Source: Karstenula rhodostoma CBS 690.94 (Eukaryota > Ascomycota > Dothideomycetes > Pleosporales > Didymosphaeriaceae). From it: a DNA stretch of 64,000 bases. Position 1 is the first letter of the stretch; each line of letters opens with the position of its first letter. Location of the stretch: positions 1,059,666-1,123,665 of the forward strand of contig MU001496.1 in NCBI GenBank assembly GCA_010093485.1, written 5' to 3'. The position numbers and the translations under genes were made by a program. Shown here one piece after another: positions 44,723 to 56,828 of this stretch. The notes under the pieces are model-generated. The model did not search any database. It was given only the letters and a program-made list of their open reading frames with translations, and was not told where the DNA came from.

Positions 44723-47700
44723 GCGCTTTGGCGCTGGCCCTTGCTCTGCCGGAGACCAGAGTATGGTCTTGTTTTGTTTTGTTACTGCTTTTCCTTTCCT
44801 ATTGTTTGTCTGCACTCAGTCTTTGCTCTTACTGCGAGATACCCGTGCGTCATTTTCTGGTTTAATTGTAATTTTGTTCTGCATTTTTTGGAGGATCCAA
44901 CTGTACTACTAGGAGGAAATTGCATTGGGCGGGACCTGGGTCGCCGGAAAAGTTTCTCTTTACGATTCCCCCTTTCCAATCGTCATGGTTTTCACTGGTT
45001 TCCTTTCTATCTGGCTGGCATCAGAGTGGTTGATATGACCACCGGGCAGCATGGTGTCATTAGATACGGGCTTAGAAGCGCGTTGGCGACCGCGAGGTCA
45101 CAAACGATACCACACATTTTTACCAATATATCACCTATTCACCCCAAGTTTTCGTTATCAAGCATCCTGAACCGCACTGTCGTTCCGATGCAACAGCCAC
45201 CGATCGCGCCTGCCAACCTTCCACATGGCATGTGAGACATGGGCAGGAACGGTGCCTCGCATTGTTTTTGCTACCTTGCTTCTTCTGTGCCACCACACCT
45301 TAGCATTACAACCCACGCTCTTCCCGAAATAACAAAGCCCGAATTCCCAACAATTCACGACTCACAACTGGGCTACGCCTCCTGGTGTAATAATTATCGA
45401 GCCGTAATAGGCCTCTGCGCAACGTCACCAAAATACCATGCTAGCCAACGGGCGCTTGCATATCCACGTTGGCTTCGCTATTGGCGACTGCTGCGCCTTC
45501 TGGCTGGCTTTCAGCGCCAGCGAACGATGAGTACGCTTCGCATCAGCCTTACACGCTGCATGGAAGGCTGCGCCGAAAACAAAACGTGGGCATCCTTCAA
45601 GATTGGCTTTGTTAGCTTCTCGTCTTGCTTCTTCACCTGGGCGGCTGACGAGAGCGCGCGAGAGGTGTGACGCGGGCCGCAGGAAGCCAATAGCTTCCCG
45701 TCGCCGAAGGCCGCTTCGTGCTGAGGGTGTGCTGAGGGTGTGCGGGCGGACAGCGGCCTCTTTGCATCGAGCGATGGCTTCTTGCGTCTGCTGATACGAC
45801 ATGTCGATGCGATCATGGTTGGACCTCCCTCTATCGCATCAGAGAGTGCGACAGCATCAAGCGCGAATACAGTGAGCGCACCATGCAGCACATGGTGTGC
45901 TTGGAGATGCACGACGGTTGGCTGATGTGGAAGGCAAGATATCTTCCCGCGCCATTGGTAACCCGAGACGGGCATCAACGAACGTGTTGTATGGCTCATC
46001 TTACGCTTGCCTTGGTCTCAGCCTCGCCTCCAATATCATCTGCGAGTCCAATCTACAGCTTTTACCCCCAAGACGGGACGCACGCACTGCGACTAGGCGA
46101 CAGGATGCATTGAGGCTCTTTGGGGCGTCCAAGGCACCCATGGCAATGATTGTCCATGATACGGCAAATGGTCCTTCCATCTAGTTACGGCGGTGTCGGA
46201 CACGGACAGCCCCTTGCGTACTGCTAGGCAGCAGCGTTTGGGAAGCTGCATGTGAGATCTGTTCCTGCTTCCCAGGACGGCCCCCAAGCCGCAAAAAGCA
46301 GAAGGCTGGGACGGACGAACGGGGTGGCGGTCACACGGCGGCCATCAACACGGACCCGTTGGCAGGGTACACGACTCCGGTTGTGGTGAGGGGATAGATT
46401 GAGGGTGCACCAGCTGATCCTACGCCTCTTTCCAAACGCATCACCATCAGGACTTGTCCCATGAGCGGGTTCGCAGGGATGGCGCTAACCCACGCGACAT
46501 GCGGGCGGTTCGCATCTGGAGTTGGAGCGTTCATGCACGGACAGCCAATCCAGACGGGCCGATGGCCAGTGTGTTTCGAAACCTTTGGTGCGCCGCGGCC
46601 ATCCGTGCGCTCGCATCAACATGCCTGCTCGGAGCTCCCGAACCATGACGAAAGCCAGTCGCGAATGCCCACTTTTACCCCGCAGACGCTGCATCCTCCA
46701 GCTTGTCCTCGCACGCTGGGAACAATTCCGACGGTTACATGCGTGTCGTGCTCTCCGCATTCCCAACCACCTCACACAACATGTATCGACACATGCTTCC
46801 ATTCCTCGGTGCCGACCGCCAGATCTTGACAGCGGAGGAATGCCAGCCAATGCGGGCCGAGCTCGACGGGCCGCAGAATCGGCCAGCAGGCCAGCAGGCC
46901 ATGCAGGGCATCGTCTGCGCCTGAAGAACTGGGACCGACGACGCCGTAAGCGCCCTGCCTTGGTCCACGCTCGCCGCCATAGGCTCGACAACTTGCGCAG
47001 ACCAACCTTGGACCGTGACGATGTGATGTGGGGAGCTTTCATGCATTGAGCAGTTGGAATCCCCACATCAAAGTCATCTGCCTTGATGACGAAACGCCGT
47101 TGATAGAGTGGGCAGTCAAGCCAACCAGGAAACTTGACAACCTTCCGAGGCAAGCGTACCAACAACGCACGATATGGAGACATGTGCGCAGCAGGCGTCA
47201 TGGCTGATACAAGACGCCCGTACTCTGCCACACATGCCTTCTCCGTTATATCCGAAAGGGTAGTGAACGTCGCCCGTAGAGCGGGGTGGCTGTCACCCCG
47301 CCACGTGCCGGGACCATCCTCTCCGCCGTCCTACCTCCAGCAAGGAACAAACAACATCCCAATCAAACCAAATGCACTGTTGGGAAATGTAAACTTAGAA
47401 AACAGCTTCTGCGCCACGCCATGCAGATGCACACCCGCACACAAGAGCACCGCAATCTTTATTTAGTCGTCTTTGTTGCGCAGAATAGTCGCACAAGGCT
47501 CGCTGCAGCTTACATAGATAGGCCGAGCACGTACGTTTTAGAACAGCGTACAGTAGGTATGCGTCTTCTCGTCTTACCCGACGCCAGAGCTAGGCGCGCA
47601 GTGCGACGTCGCTTCTTCGGCTCTATGGATGTACCTGCCAGAGTCAGGTGGTACGCCCAACGTGCAGATCACGGGATCAGCGCACACCGAAACAACTTCC

Positions 47701-48797
47701 CCCCAAGGGAGGGAGGGACGCGTCGCGAGTACAGTAGTGTACATAGCCGACGAGATGATCGGGGCTGCTGTACCACTCGTGCGCCGACAAGTTACCAACA
47801 CTGTGCTGCCGCGACCGCTGGATTGCTGGTCTTCACTGCAGCTGGACTGCTGGTCTTCGCTGCATCGGCTACCGAGGTACTTCTTCCACTGCACTGCGTA
47901 GGCGAGAAGCGAGCTCGTATCCACCCTCGCCCAAGGTAGGTGAGCAGGCGGTCCTGCCATCGAGGACCCGTGAGCCTGCCGAGCTTCCATCGTTGTGTTA
48001 GGCTTTTCCCGTGGACTAACTATGTATGTACATATATTGCGTGGCGGTTAGGACGGCACGTTGGGAGATGCATGCGTGTAGTGGGCTGATAGTGGGGGTT
48101 TCCGTCCAACAGCGACACGGTGCGCGAGGGTTGTTTTGGTTATAACTGAGTAGTAGTTGCGACTAAGAGAATTTTATTGCGAGTTTTTGATGTGCAGTCA
48201 TGTATCAAATGTGATGCTTCGCGCGCTTTTGCAAGCCGCGGCAAAACACAGTAAAGGAACTCGGTGGGGTGCTAAAACACAAAGATTTCAAGCGGCTCAC
48301 AAAGTAGACGACTTATTCCAGAGAGATCAATATACATCGGAATGTTCACCGCTTTTCCACACATATGAGTCTCACAGGTTGGATCACAACGGTGCGGTTT
48401 TGATATTCAAAGGCTAAGAAAGAGTCTACCCAAACATTAGACCACGCTTCGGAGCGATCATCTTGACGGGCCTTCTGCCGGGGGAATGCGATGACACCAA
48501 GCCGATACTCGCTGACGTTCGACCGGTCCTCGTTTTCAAACGAAGTAACGCACATCTTCGGGTTCTTTTGGGAGTAGTAGACGAAAACCCATAGCAACCC
48601 CTCGATGACGTTGCAAGAGTTTGACATCGCATGCAACTTGACTTGACCGTTACCGAGGCGGCGAGGTGGGGTCGGCCATCATTACAAGACGAAAATTCTC
48701 TACTGTGGTAGGGGAGCCTGGTATGATGTATGGATCTCTCAGCTATACACTCCCACACGACCTTTGGGATTGACTCTCGACGAAGTCATCCATCCTC
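44723..48797. other. Gene-poor interval of about 4.1 kb
   Basis: No supported gene. Overlapping plus and minus frames near 46.5-47.2 kb are Arg/Cys-rich and unconvincing. Short imperfect repeats occur (about 45717-45745 and 47817-47866). Confidence 0.5.
47817..47866 (+). repeat. Imperfect 24-bp direct repeat
   Basis: Two adjacent near-copies of ctggattgctggtcttcact differ at a few positions. No coding context is supported. Confidence 0.5.
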
Positions 48798-51786
48798 CTA
48801 GTATCCCTCAGACAACGCATTATTCCACAAGCTCCTTACAGTCACTGCATCTTTCCACCTTCCTCCCGTAGTATCACTCTTAACCTTATAGCCCACTTCT
48901 TTCTCCTCGCCCTTGGCGAGCCAGAAGCCATTATCCTCAAAATTAAGAACTGCGCCACCAGGGTAATCTAACCACACGAATGCTGCAACCCCACTCGTGG
49001 CCTTGACCGTGAAACTGCCATTGTTCTTACTCAGCTCGAGCCCAGGATCCGTAAGGTTCGAGCTAGACAGCGGCGCAGGATGGAACCAATTCGTGTGCGT
49101 AAAAGTCTGCGTCGAATTCGAGTTCGGCCGCGAGCCTTGCGCTGACACATCCATGCGGAGAAGCGCGTTCACGGCATCCCGGCCTTGAAGAATGGTATCG
49201 AGATTCGAAACGAGGATCTTCGTGCCGTTTATCGCACCGACGGACACATTTGTTGTTGCATCCATGCTGATGTTGAGTTTGTTCCCAGACCAGTCGTACC
49301 ACGTCAAGTTGACCGTCGCTGAGATGGACGACCACAAGTCCGAGATGGCCCAGATTTCCAAGTCGTTGTTGGTCACGTTACGATAGGCGGAAATGATGAC
49401 AGGCTTGAAGACGTCCTTGGCAACGTAGTGGATCACTTTCCACCTGCCGTCGTATTCGATACCTGCCCACGTAGGCGCCTGCCACTGGTCCTCGAGCTGC
49501 CAGTATAATGAACCTAGCTGGCGCTCTGGAAGGGCGCTTCCCCTGCGGTAGAACTCGATCTGGAACTTGTAGAATTCAGCTTGGAAGAGTTGCGTGGAGT
49601 GGCACCAGGCCGAGAAGTTTGCTAGAGAGTCAGTTTTATCCGGGACAGGGTACCACTTTTGGACGGCCATAGTCATCTGCCCTTGGCCGATGGAGGCATT
49701 GTAGAAGTTGGATGTGTTTACTCCTCCTGCAGGTGGGTGGTGGTCGCGCAACATGACGACAGAAGAGTTGAAGGAGAGGTCCTCGGACGCGACTGCTTGT
49801 TGCCAGCTCTGTAGAGAAGGCATGCTGTGGTAGCCGAATTCATTCGCGAAGCGACCTACTGGGTATCTGGAGAGGTTCCCCAGCTGGGTGATGTTGTAGT
49901 TGTAGGAATCTGTGTTCCCATAAATCGCTCCCGCGGTGAGATTCTCATATCGTTGCGTGATTGGCTGAGATTTAGAAAAGTCGAGACTCTGCCAGCCATT
50001 TGTCGTGCTAGATGGAGAGTACGAGATACTTTTCGTATTGCCAAGGAGAATCGGCACAATGGTGTCGAGGAACAGTGTTTCGTACTCAGCCAAGTACCGC
50101 GGATATTCGTCAGGCGCCTTCTTGTAGACTGTCTGGAGCTCCAAGTTTTCAAGCTCGTTGCCCCCGGCCCAGTAGGCAAGGGAGGGGTGGTGGTTCACTC
50201 TGCGGACTTGATACTCCACTTCATGTGCCACATTTTCCAAGAACTTTTCGTTGACTGGGTACAGCGCGCAGCCGAATTCGAACTCACTCCACAGCAAGAT
50301 ACCCATCTCGTCCGCAAGGTCATACATGAAATCGGGCGAGTATGCTCCGGATGACCAGACACGTAACATATTCTGGTTACCATCAATCACACTGTCAAAC
50401 AGCTGGCGCAACCGCTGTTCCGTGACATTAGGCCAGAATACGTCAGGTGGAATAAAGTTCGAACCTTTCGCGTAAAACTCGTGCCCTAACACATCCGTGA
50501 GTATGTATTTCCATTTAAACCGGCTCTTCCGAGGGTTATCTACCATTAATCTCAAAGTGCCAGTTGCCACCAGGAGCCACTCCCAGATCAATCTGCTCCT
50601 GAGAGATCGGTGTCTGATTGTTGAAGATCGTACGGAATCCGATTCGCTTTTTTACAGTTACTACCGTCGTGTTGCTGCTATCCACAATGTTCAAGGTCAG
50701 GTTGTAGAGTTGTTGTTGGCCCATGCCTACTGGCCACCATGGCTCTACCGCACCATCTCGAACTGATGTGCTACCTGTGAGTCTTCCATCCTCGGACGTG
50801 ACGTTTGAGAGTGATCCGGCTTGCAAGTTCTCCCCGCTCGCGTCTGATATCGTATACTGCACGTTGACTCCCAATGGTAATGACCCAAGGTAGTCGACAC
50901 TCGCATTGAGAACCCAGTCCTTCGTTTGATCCGGGGCATAGAAGTTGTACTGCCCTTCACGATAGATATCGACAAGCGTGTTGCGCACGTAGACGTTCTG
51001 GGGCGGTAGCTGGACAACATACGCCGGCTGCCATATTCCTGCAGGCGCAAACGCAGGGCCCCAGTCCCAACCGAAGTCGCTCTGCTCTTTGCGGATGTAT
51101 TCTCTGTTCGGGAACTCGTAGAGTTGTTGTACACCGAATGGCCAGGCTAATTTGAACGTCAGCGACAACCCTCGAGTGTCTGAACCGACATACTCTCTTG
51201 GCCTGGAATTGCTCGCGTTGCGTTAGCAATGATGGGAGCACTTCCGAAGTTAATGCTCAAGACTGGACGGTCGCAGAAACCTAAGAAAGCTGAGACGTCG
51301 AAGTAGTATTGCCTGAACTGATTGTTGGTTGCTGCTACGTGTTGGCCGCAGAATTCAATGCTGGTGAACGTATCGAGGCCATTTAACACAAGCCATGTAG
51401 AACTTGCGTTCTTTTGTCTGCATGTTACGTGAGCTCTCGTGCCTACTGAACATTGGGACAACACCCTCACAAAGCTAAAGGTGATGAAGTATAAGTCCAA
51501 TTTGAATATGCTATCCACCGAAGATTGAATTCGTTCAAAGCGTGCAGCGGATCACCAATGACCTGACTGATTTAGCCTAATCCGGATTTCTCGAGACCAT
51601 GCTTACCTGCGCATCTTGTAGGTCGAGATGCACTTGTGATGGTACCTTTCCAGGCACTGAAATGTGCGAAAAGTTAGGACTAGCAAGTGTCCAGTCGACA
51701 GTACCTAGATCCAGCACTTGGTGGCTGACTGCCACCGAGGCCAAGGAGGCTGCTGCCAACACGGCTTGAGTACTTCTACGAAGCAT
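48798..51786 (-). CDS. mndA: Secreted GH2 beta-mannosidase
   Basis: An exo-acting enzyme that releases beta-D-mannose from the non-reducing ends of mannan oligosaccharides; secreted or vacuolar. Exons 51786-51607, 51562-51471, 51417-51194, 51146-50544 and 50485-48798 join to 928 aa, close to Aspergillus MndA. The signal peptide is MLRRSTQAVLAAASLASVAV. GH2 motifs seen are PGKVPSQVHLDL, the jelly-roll region, IRKEQSDFGWDWGPAF, GHEFYAKGSNFIPPD, WAGGNELENL with acid/base Glu477, and RFANEFGYHS with nucleophile Glu582. An in-frame Met 35 codons upstream (51891) would add a second hydrophobic stretch. Identification is strong. Confidence 0.93.
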
Positions 51787-52696
51787 GGTCGTGGATCTGT
51801 CGAAGAATGAGCCCTTGAAGTCGCAAAACGAATTATACAGCAGTAATACCATCATCGCGGTCGCCGCCACGATATATACCGCCCGATGCATCCTTGATCA
51901 CTCCGTCTGTCCGGCAAGACCCGTATTCCTCTTATGATGTGATTGGCAATGCTACAGTAACATGGCTAAAGGAGACCGTTGTAGCGGGCGGCACTTGCAG
52001 AAGATGAGGGGAAAGCGCGATCATTAGGTACTGTGAAAGAACTAGGAATGCCGGCTTGAACGATTGTGGGCTGTTGTGAGTTTGTTCTGCTTCGGTTTGG
52101 TGCCCGCCGAGGCTAGCACGGAGCCGATCACAGCAGCTTGACGTCAACCGGATTCCCAACCTCAGCATAGTGTCTTGAAGACAGTACAACCCAAGCTCAT
52201 GCGGTGGAAGCAGTCCACACTACCCACATTGAGTGAGGAGATGTGTTTGCATTTCACAGCAGCTGTTAGATCCCGTGCTGGCGCGTCAAGACACGCTAGA
52301 CGCGCTCACCATGCAGACGCGTCAAAAGTTGCACCGACCTTACATTGAGCACGGATCCGGCGCGTAATACGAACGGCGCACCCCTGTTGCGGCTGATGGC
52401 ACGCACACCCTTTGTCTCTCAAGACTCTACTCGAACGTTCTTTGGATTGAACATCGAAGCCGTCGGCGCGTGTTGCAGCCTAATTGCTATCTTGGCACAC
52501 GGTGAACACTAAAAGGAGCCGTGCCTCTTCCCTGCGGTCACTGGCGCGGGCTAGTATTGGAACCAGGTGCACTTGAGCCCGAGCATAGATCAAGGTATAT
52601 TGCCAGTGGATTGAAAAAGGAAGATCGTACTAAACTCTTTGTACAGTGGCCGCGCACCCCTTCCACCGACGATTTCTGTACCATTCGTAGTGCCAC
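51787..52696. promoter_or_regulatory. Divergent promoter region, mannosidase/F-box-like genes
   Basis: Nine hundred bases between outward-facing genes. No TATA box or other site was identified with confidence. Confidence 0.4.
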
Positions 52697-54015
52697 ATGG
52701 ACATCAACATCAACGGCCGCCAGCCGACCTATTGGAGCCCCAATCGGGAGCATGAGCCTCGCGCAAGAATGTCTGGATTAGATGAAAAGTCCGTGAACGA
52801 TTCTGGAGCGACCCGCATGGCACGGCTGCACTCGCTGCTCACTAGAAACAAAGACTCCTCCAACCCATCTCCGCCACCGAGGAAGAAAAACCCGCGACAC
52901 ACTCAGATGGTGCTGAAGGATTCACGGCAAATATCAGACGGTCAGATGCGCACTCAAGTCATTCTTGATCCCACTCCGCCGCGCACCCCATCGCGCAGTA
53001 AGTGTACTGCATGTAGCTTACTTGAGCTATCGCTGTTACATGCTGACGAATTCCAGAGCCATCACCGCATCTTACACGTGAAAAATGGCGCGCAGCCGCC
53101 ATGATCCAGTACCACCAGAAGGGAATCGAGATCATGAGCCAGCAGCAGCAGCACAAGGACCCGGACGTATTCCCCTTCCAAGCCTTGCCGTCCGAAATCC
53201 GCATGGCTGTGTACTTTGAGCTGCTCGTCACAGACGACCGCGTCCTCCCCACGTGGCGCGGCGCCCGCAGAGCAACCAAACAGCAAAAGAAGATGTACAT
53301 CAGCATCCTCCTCACGTGCAAAATGTGCCGCGACGAGGGCCTGCAAGTGCTTTACGGCGAGAACATTTTCGACTTTGGCGAGATCTGCAACCGGCCCAAC
53401 AACTTCTCCAAGCCCTTCCTTGCCCACATGGGTCTGCACAATGCGTCGCTCATCCGCATCGTCTTCGCCGAGTATTCCGCCGCCTGCGAAGAGCTCTCGC
53501 AGTCAGACACCAGCCCCATCTCCAAGCCCTGGCATGGTCCCAAGTCGAAGATGTTGCTCACGGTCGCACACCTCCGCAGCTTCCTCTCCACGTTCAACAT
53601 CTCGCTGCCCAGCCTGCGCCTCCTCGCCATCAGCATCATGCCCTACGGAAACGACCTGGCAACTGAAGACCTCCTGAAACTTGCGGATCCTGCAGTGCGG
53701 CTCAACATGGACTGGCGGGTGAAGTGGCAAGATGCGAAGAACAAGAAGGGGAGGTTGGGAAAGCTCGTGGACGGGATCTGTGAGAGAGAGAAGGGGTTGA
53801 CGAAAGCAGATTACTGGGCTGATGTGGATAGATGGATTGGGTTTAGATTCGCGCCGCCGAGCTCGGGGAGGGAGTGGCTTGTTTATCAGGGCGTGAGGGG
53901 CAGGGAAGGTGATGTGATTGATAGGAATGAGGAGGAGGCCGGCACCGAAGAGCAGGACTCCATCGAGGGATCGGACGCTGCAAAGCCAGTCCTGGTCTTG
54001 CGTAGAACTCGGTAG
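52697..54015 (+). CDS. F-box-like fungal protein with LPxEIR motif
   Basis: Exons 52697-52997 and 53057-54015 join (a 59-nt gtaagt intron) to 419 aa. The first exon is Ser/Pro/Arg-rich and disordered. The second holds the DVFPFQALPSEIRMAVYFEL motif typical of the many fungal F-box-like (2EXR-type) proteins, then LLTCKMCRDEGLQVLYGENIF and an alpha-helical body with an Asp/Glu-rich end. No known catalytic motif. Start could be at any of three Mets (52697, 52771 or later). Role is unknown, possibly an adaptor. Confidence 0.75.
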
Positions 54016-54927
54016 GCGGATGGAGTTGAGGCGTTTGGCACGTGTCATCTACCGTACGTAGACCATTGATGCCTCTCTCGACCACTGCGTTTTCTGGACT
54101 TGGCTGTAGAGCAGTACCGGATCTTTACCCACGAAAGCTATTTGTGAGAATAGCCAAAGCAACGACCACAGGTAGCGCGAGATACTCTATCAGAAACCGA
54201 ATAGAAGCGGCCATGGTTATAGACGGTGTTAGCGCCCGGGGCAGCGTTAGCGAAGATGATGCTACTGATACACTGGCAAGATCCGAAATCGTAGTGGGGA
54301 GGGTCTTGTGGCAGAGCCTGCGCGTAATGATGACAGTTGGTGCAGGTGGGTAATGCGGGTAAATAGAAGGCATGCTGCCAACATGATGCACCGTGATGGA
54401 AAGTAGCCGCACTCGATTGTGGAGCAGCGAGGGCAGTCGAAGCTGAAACACAGCGTCGAGGCGACTACACGGTGCGCACTGCACGCTCCACCATGGTCGA
54501 TAATCTTATTAGGCCACCGCCCTCATTTCCCACAAGCACAAGCAGCCAATCACACCCCCGCCTGCTCTCCGAACCCTGGCCCCGGCTGCGCTATGCCTTC
54601 CTCCTTCGCCGAGTGCCTCTTCTGCGCGAGCGCCCCCATGCTCTTCTCTCCTCCACGGCCAGCGTTGCAGCTTCCTACCCCGGAGTCGCTCGTTCTGTTG
54701 CACCTGCGCCGCCCAATTCTCGCCTGAAGCCCCCACCGACAAGCTGGCCAGGCCCTGCATCTGCCACGCCAATATATACCACACCGGACCCCCAAACAGC
54801 TTCGCTGCCACGCATGGACTCGTGAAAACCGCGCGTCTGCTGCCGGCCGCCATCCCTCCGCCAGACGTGCCGTTGCGCCCTCGCCCTCGCCCGCGCCCAC
54901 CCCATCCTGCCCAGAGTACCGACCACC
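54016..54927. other. Intergenic region upstream of the SH3 gene
   Basis: GC-rich right half. A TATA-like aatatatacc lies at 54771-54780, about 155 bases before the ATG. Frames on the minus strand here are Gly/Arg/Trp-rich and not credible. Confidence 0.45.
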
Positions 54928-56828
54928 ATGGACAACTGCGCGCCCTCCTTCGACCGTTGCAACAGGGTCCAGCGACCGCGACCCGGGAGTAAACACCAAG
55001 ACCAACCGCGCCTCTCGAGGACAACGCTCGCCGTCGCCCTGCTCGCCGCCACGCTGCCTGCTGCCACCGCGCAGTCCTGTGTCTCGCTGCAAGGCTCGAC
55101 CACCTGTCCGGCCTTCACCAATGCTTCAATCAGTACTAGCATTGCCGATTTGTACGCGCAACCTCACGTCAGATTCGTATCGCATGCACGCTAACCGGAA
55201 CTTTCAGCCCTTTCCTCTCATTCGTATCAGATGTAGAGTCCTTTGATAACCGATTACGAGACTACATTGGAACCGCTTACGTGCAAGACAAGTATGTGGG
55301 CTCGATTCCCGTGGGCCATGGGGTGCTGACCGGTTATACAGATACGTCGAGATCCTCGGCTGCTCCAATGTCAGTCTGACAAACACAACTAATCTCTATG
55401 CTCGATTCACGACCTCTTTTATCTGCAATGCCATTGTCCAGGCTTCGCTTTCGAACTGCAACGAAGACTCCAACTCTGTCGCAACATTATGTGCCGATTC
55501 TTGCGTAAGCAGCTGGCTCCGTACAGTATCGTACCACTCGTGCTGATATCCGATAGGCTCAATTTGCCATCAGTGAGCAAGACATCATATCCACTCCGGC
55601 TTTCTGTGGCACTCCAGGAAACAATGCGAATGACCAAATCCGAAGCGACTCTGATCGTTGTCAGCATGCAGCCAAAGCACTGAGCGGAAAATGTACTCCA
55701 GCTGTCGAAAACGAGCCGGACGAATGCGGCTTCTCGTCGAACCTGCCCGGTCTTTGCGCATTTTGTGCGACTAGCTCCCAAAATTCGACCGATTCGTGCT
55801 GTGTCAATGCCGATGTGGAAAGTCGCTGTGTAGGAGTCCAGCTGCCTACCACCACGACCATGCCGCCGCTTTTCACTACTACGTCAACCGCTGCTCCCAC
55901 CGGATCCACCAGCGCTGCTGCGGCTGGAGCGTCAGGCCTATCCGGAGGAGCCATCGCAGGCATAGTGATCGGATCTATCGTCGGGGCGGCTGCTCTGCTT
56001 GGGTTGATCATCGCTGGATGCCTCTTCACTCGGAAACGCAAACAGCACCAGCAGAACAACATCTTGAATACCCCGTCCCCTACACGCCATGTTGCTGTAG
56101 GCCCACCCATGACCTATGGAGGCGATGGACATTCACCTCCACCCACCATCGTGCCCGGTGCCAGAGTTGCTCGAATGTCCGCTTTAGAGGGTTCAAGCTC
56201 TTCGTCGGATCCGTACAGCTCTCCCCGCACAGGTCCATACCACGATAGACTTGATCCCTATGACTCCCCGGAATCACATCGCGCTTACCTTGGAGGAAAC
56301 TTGCCCAAGCGTGAGGGGTCCTTGTCTAGCCACTCTGCGCTGGGCATGGTCAGTGGTCACACGTCACCTCGCTCGGCGTCCGACCCCGACCGTAATCTCT
56401 CTAGTCCTGAAGGCGTTGCTTCAGGCCAATCCGAACAACTCCAGTTCTTCAAGGATTACTACTCGCAAGACGAAATCCACCCGAACGATACGGTTGCTGT
56501 TCTTTGGGCATATCAGCCTCGTGCCAACGATGAGTTCGAACTTGAGCGCGGAGATATGCTCAAAATCGTCGGCATATGGGACGATGGATGGGCGACTGGT
56601 GTGAGGCTCACCGAGACAGCGGATGAATGGGAGGCGCGTAGAGCACTTCAACGCGACTCGGGCGTAAGCAACGGCAGTCGACATTCTCGCATGGAAAGCG
56701 AAGGCGAGATCAAAGCTTTCCCGTTGGTTTGTGTGTGCCTTCCACAGCATTGGCGCAAGACGATAGAAGGAGACAGCTCAGATACAGGTGGAGGCAGTGG
56801 AGGTGACCGGCGCCCTCCCAGTCCTTAA
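54928..56828 (+). CDS. Single-TM surface protein with C-terminal SH3 domain
   Basis: A type I membrane protein of 580 aa. Exons 54928-55151, 55208-55291, 55342-55504 and 55557-56828 all join in frame. The N-terminal extension (about 48 residues) ends in a signal-like AVALLAATLPAATAQ. A Cys-rich ectodomain of about 210 aa contains paired Cys (SFICNAIVQASLSNCNEDSN, LCADSC and a CxxC-like FCATSS). A Thr/Pro/Ser stalk and a TM helix (GGAIAGIVIGSIVGAAALL, about 287-313) follow, then a Ser/Pro-rich cytosolic tail and an SH3 domain (about 469-555: VAVLWAYQPRANDEFELERG then DDGWATGVRL and FPLVCV). The SH3 has an insert before its last strand. Resembles yeast Fus1-type proteins in layout; function unproven. 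Confidence 0.85.

Noticed and set aside
46485..47231. 248-aa minus and 175-aa plus overlapping frames
   Set aside because: Composition is Arg/Cys-rich and nothing resembles a domain.
54509..55142. Minus-strand frames over the SH3 gene start
   Set aside because: Gly/Arg/Trp-rich shadows of the GC-rich leader and first exon.
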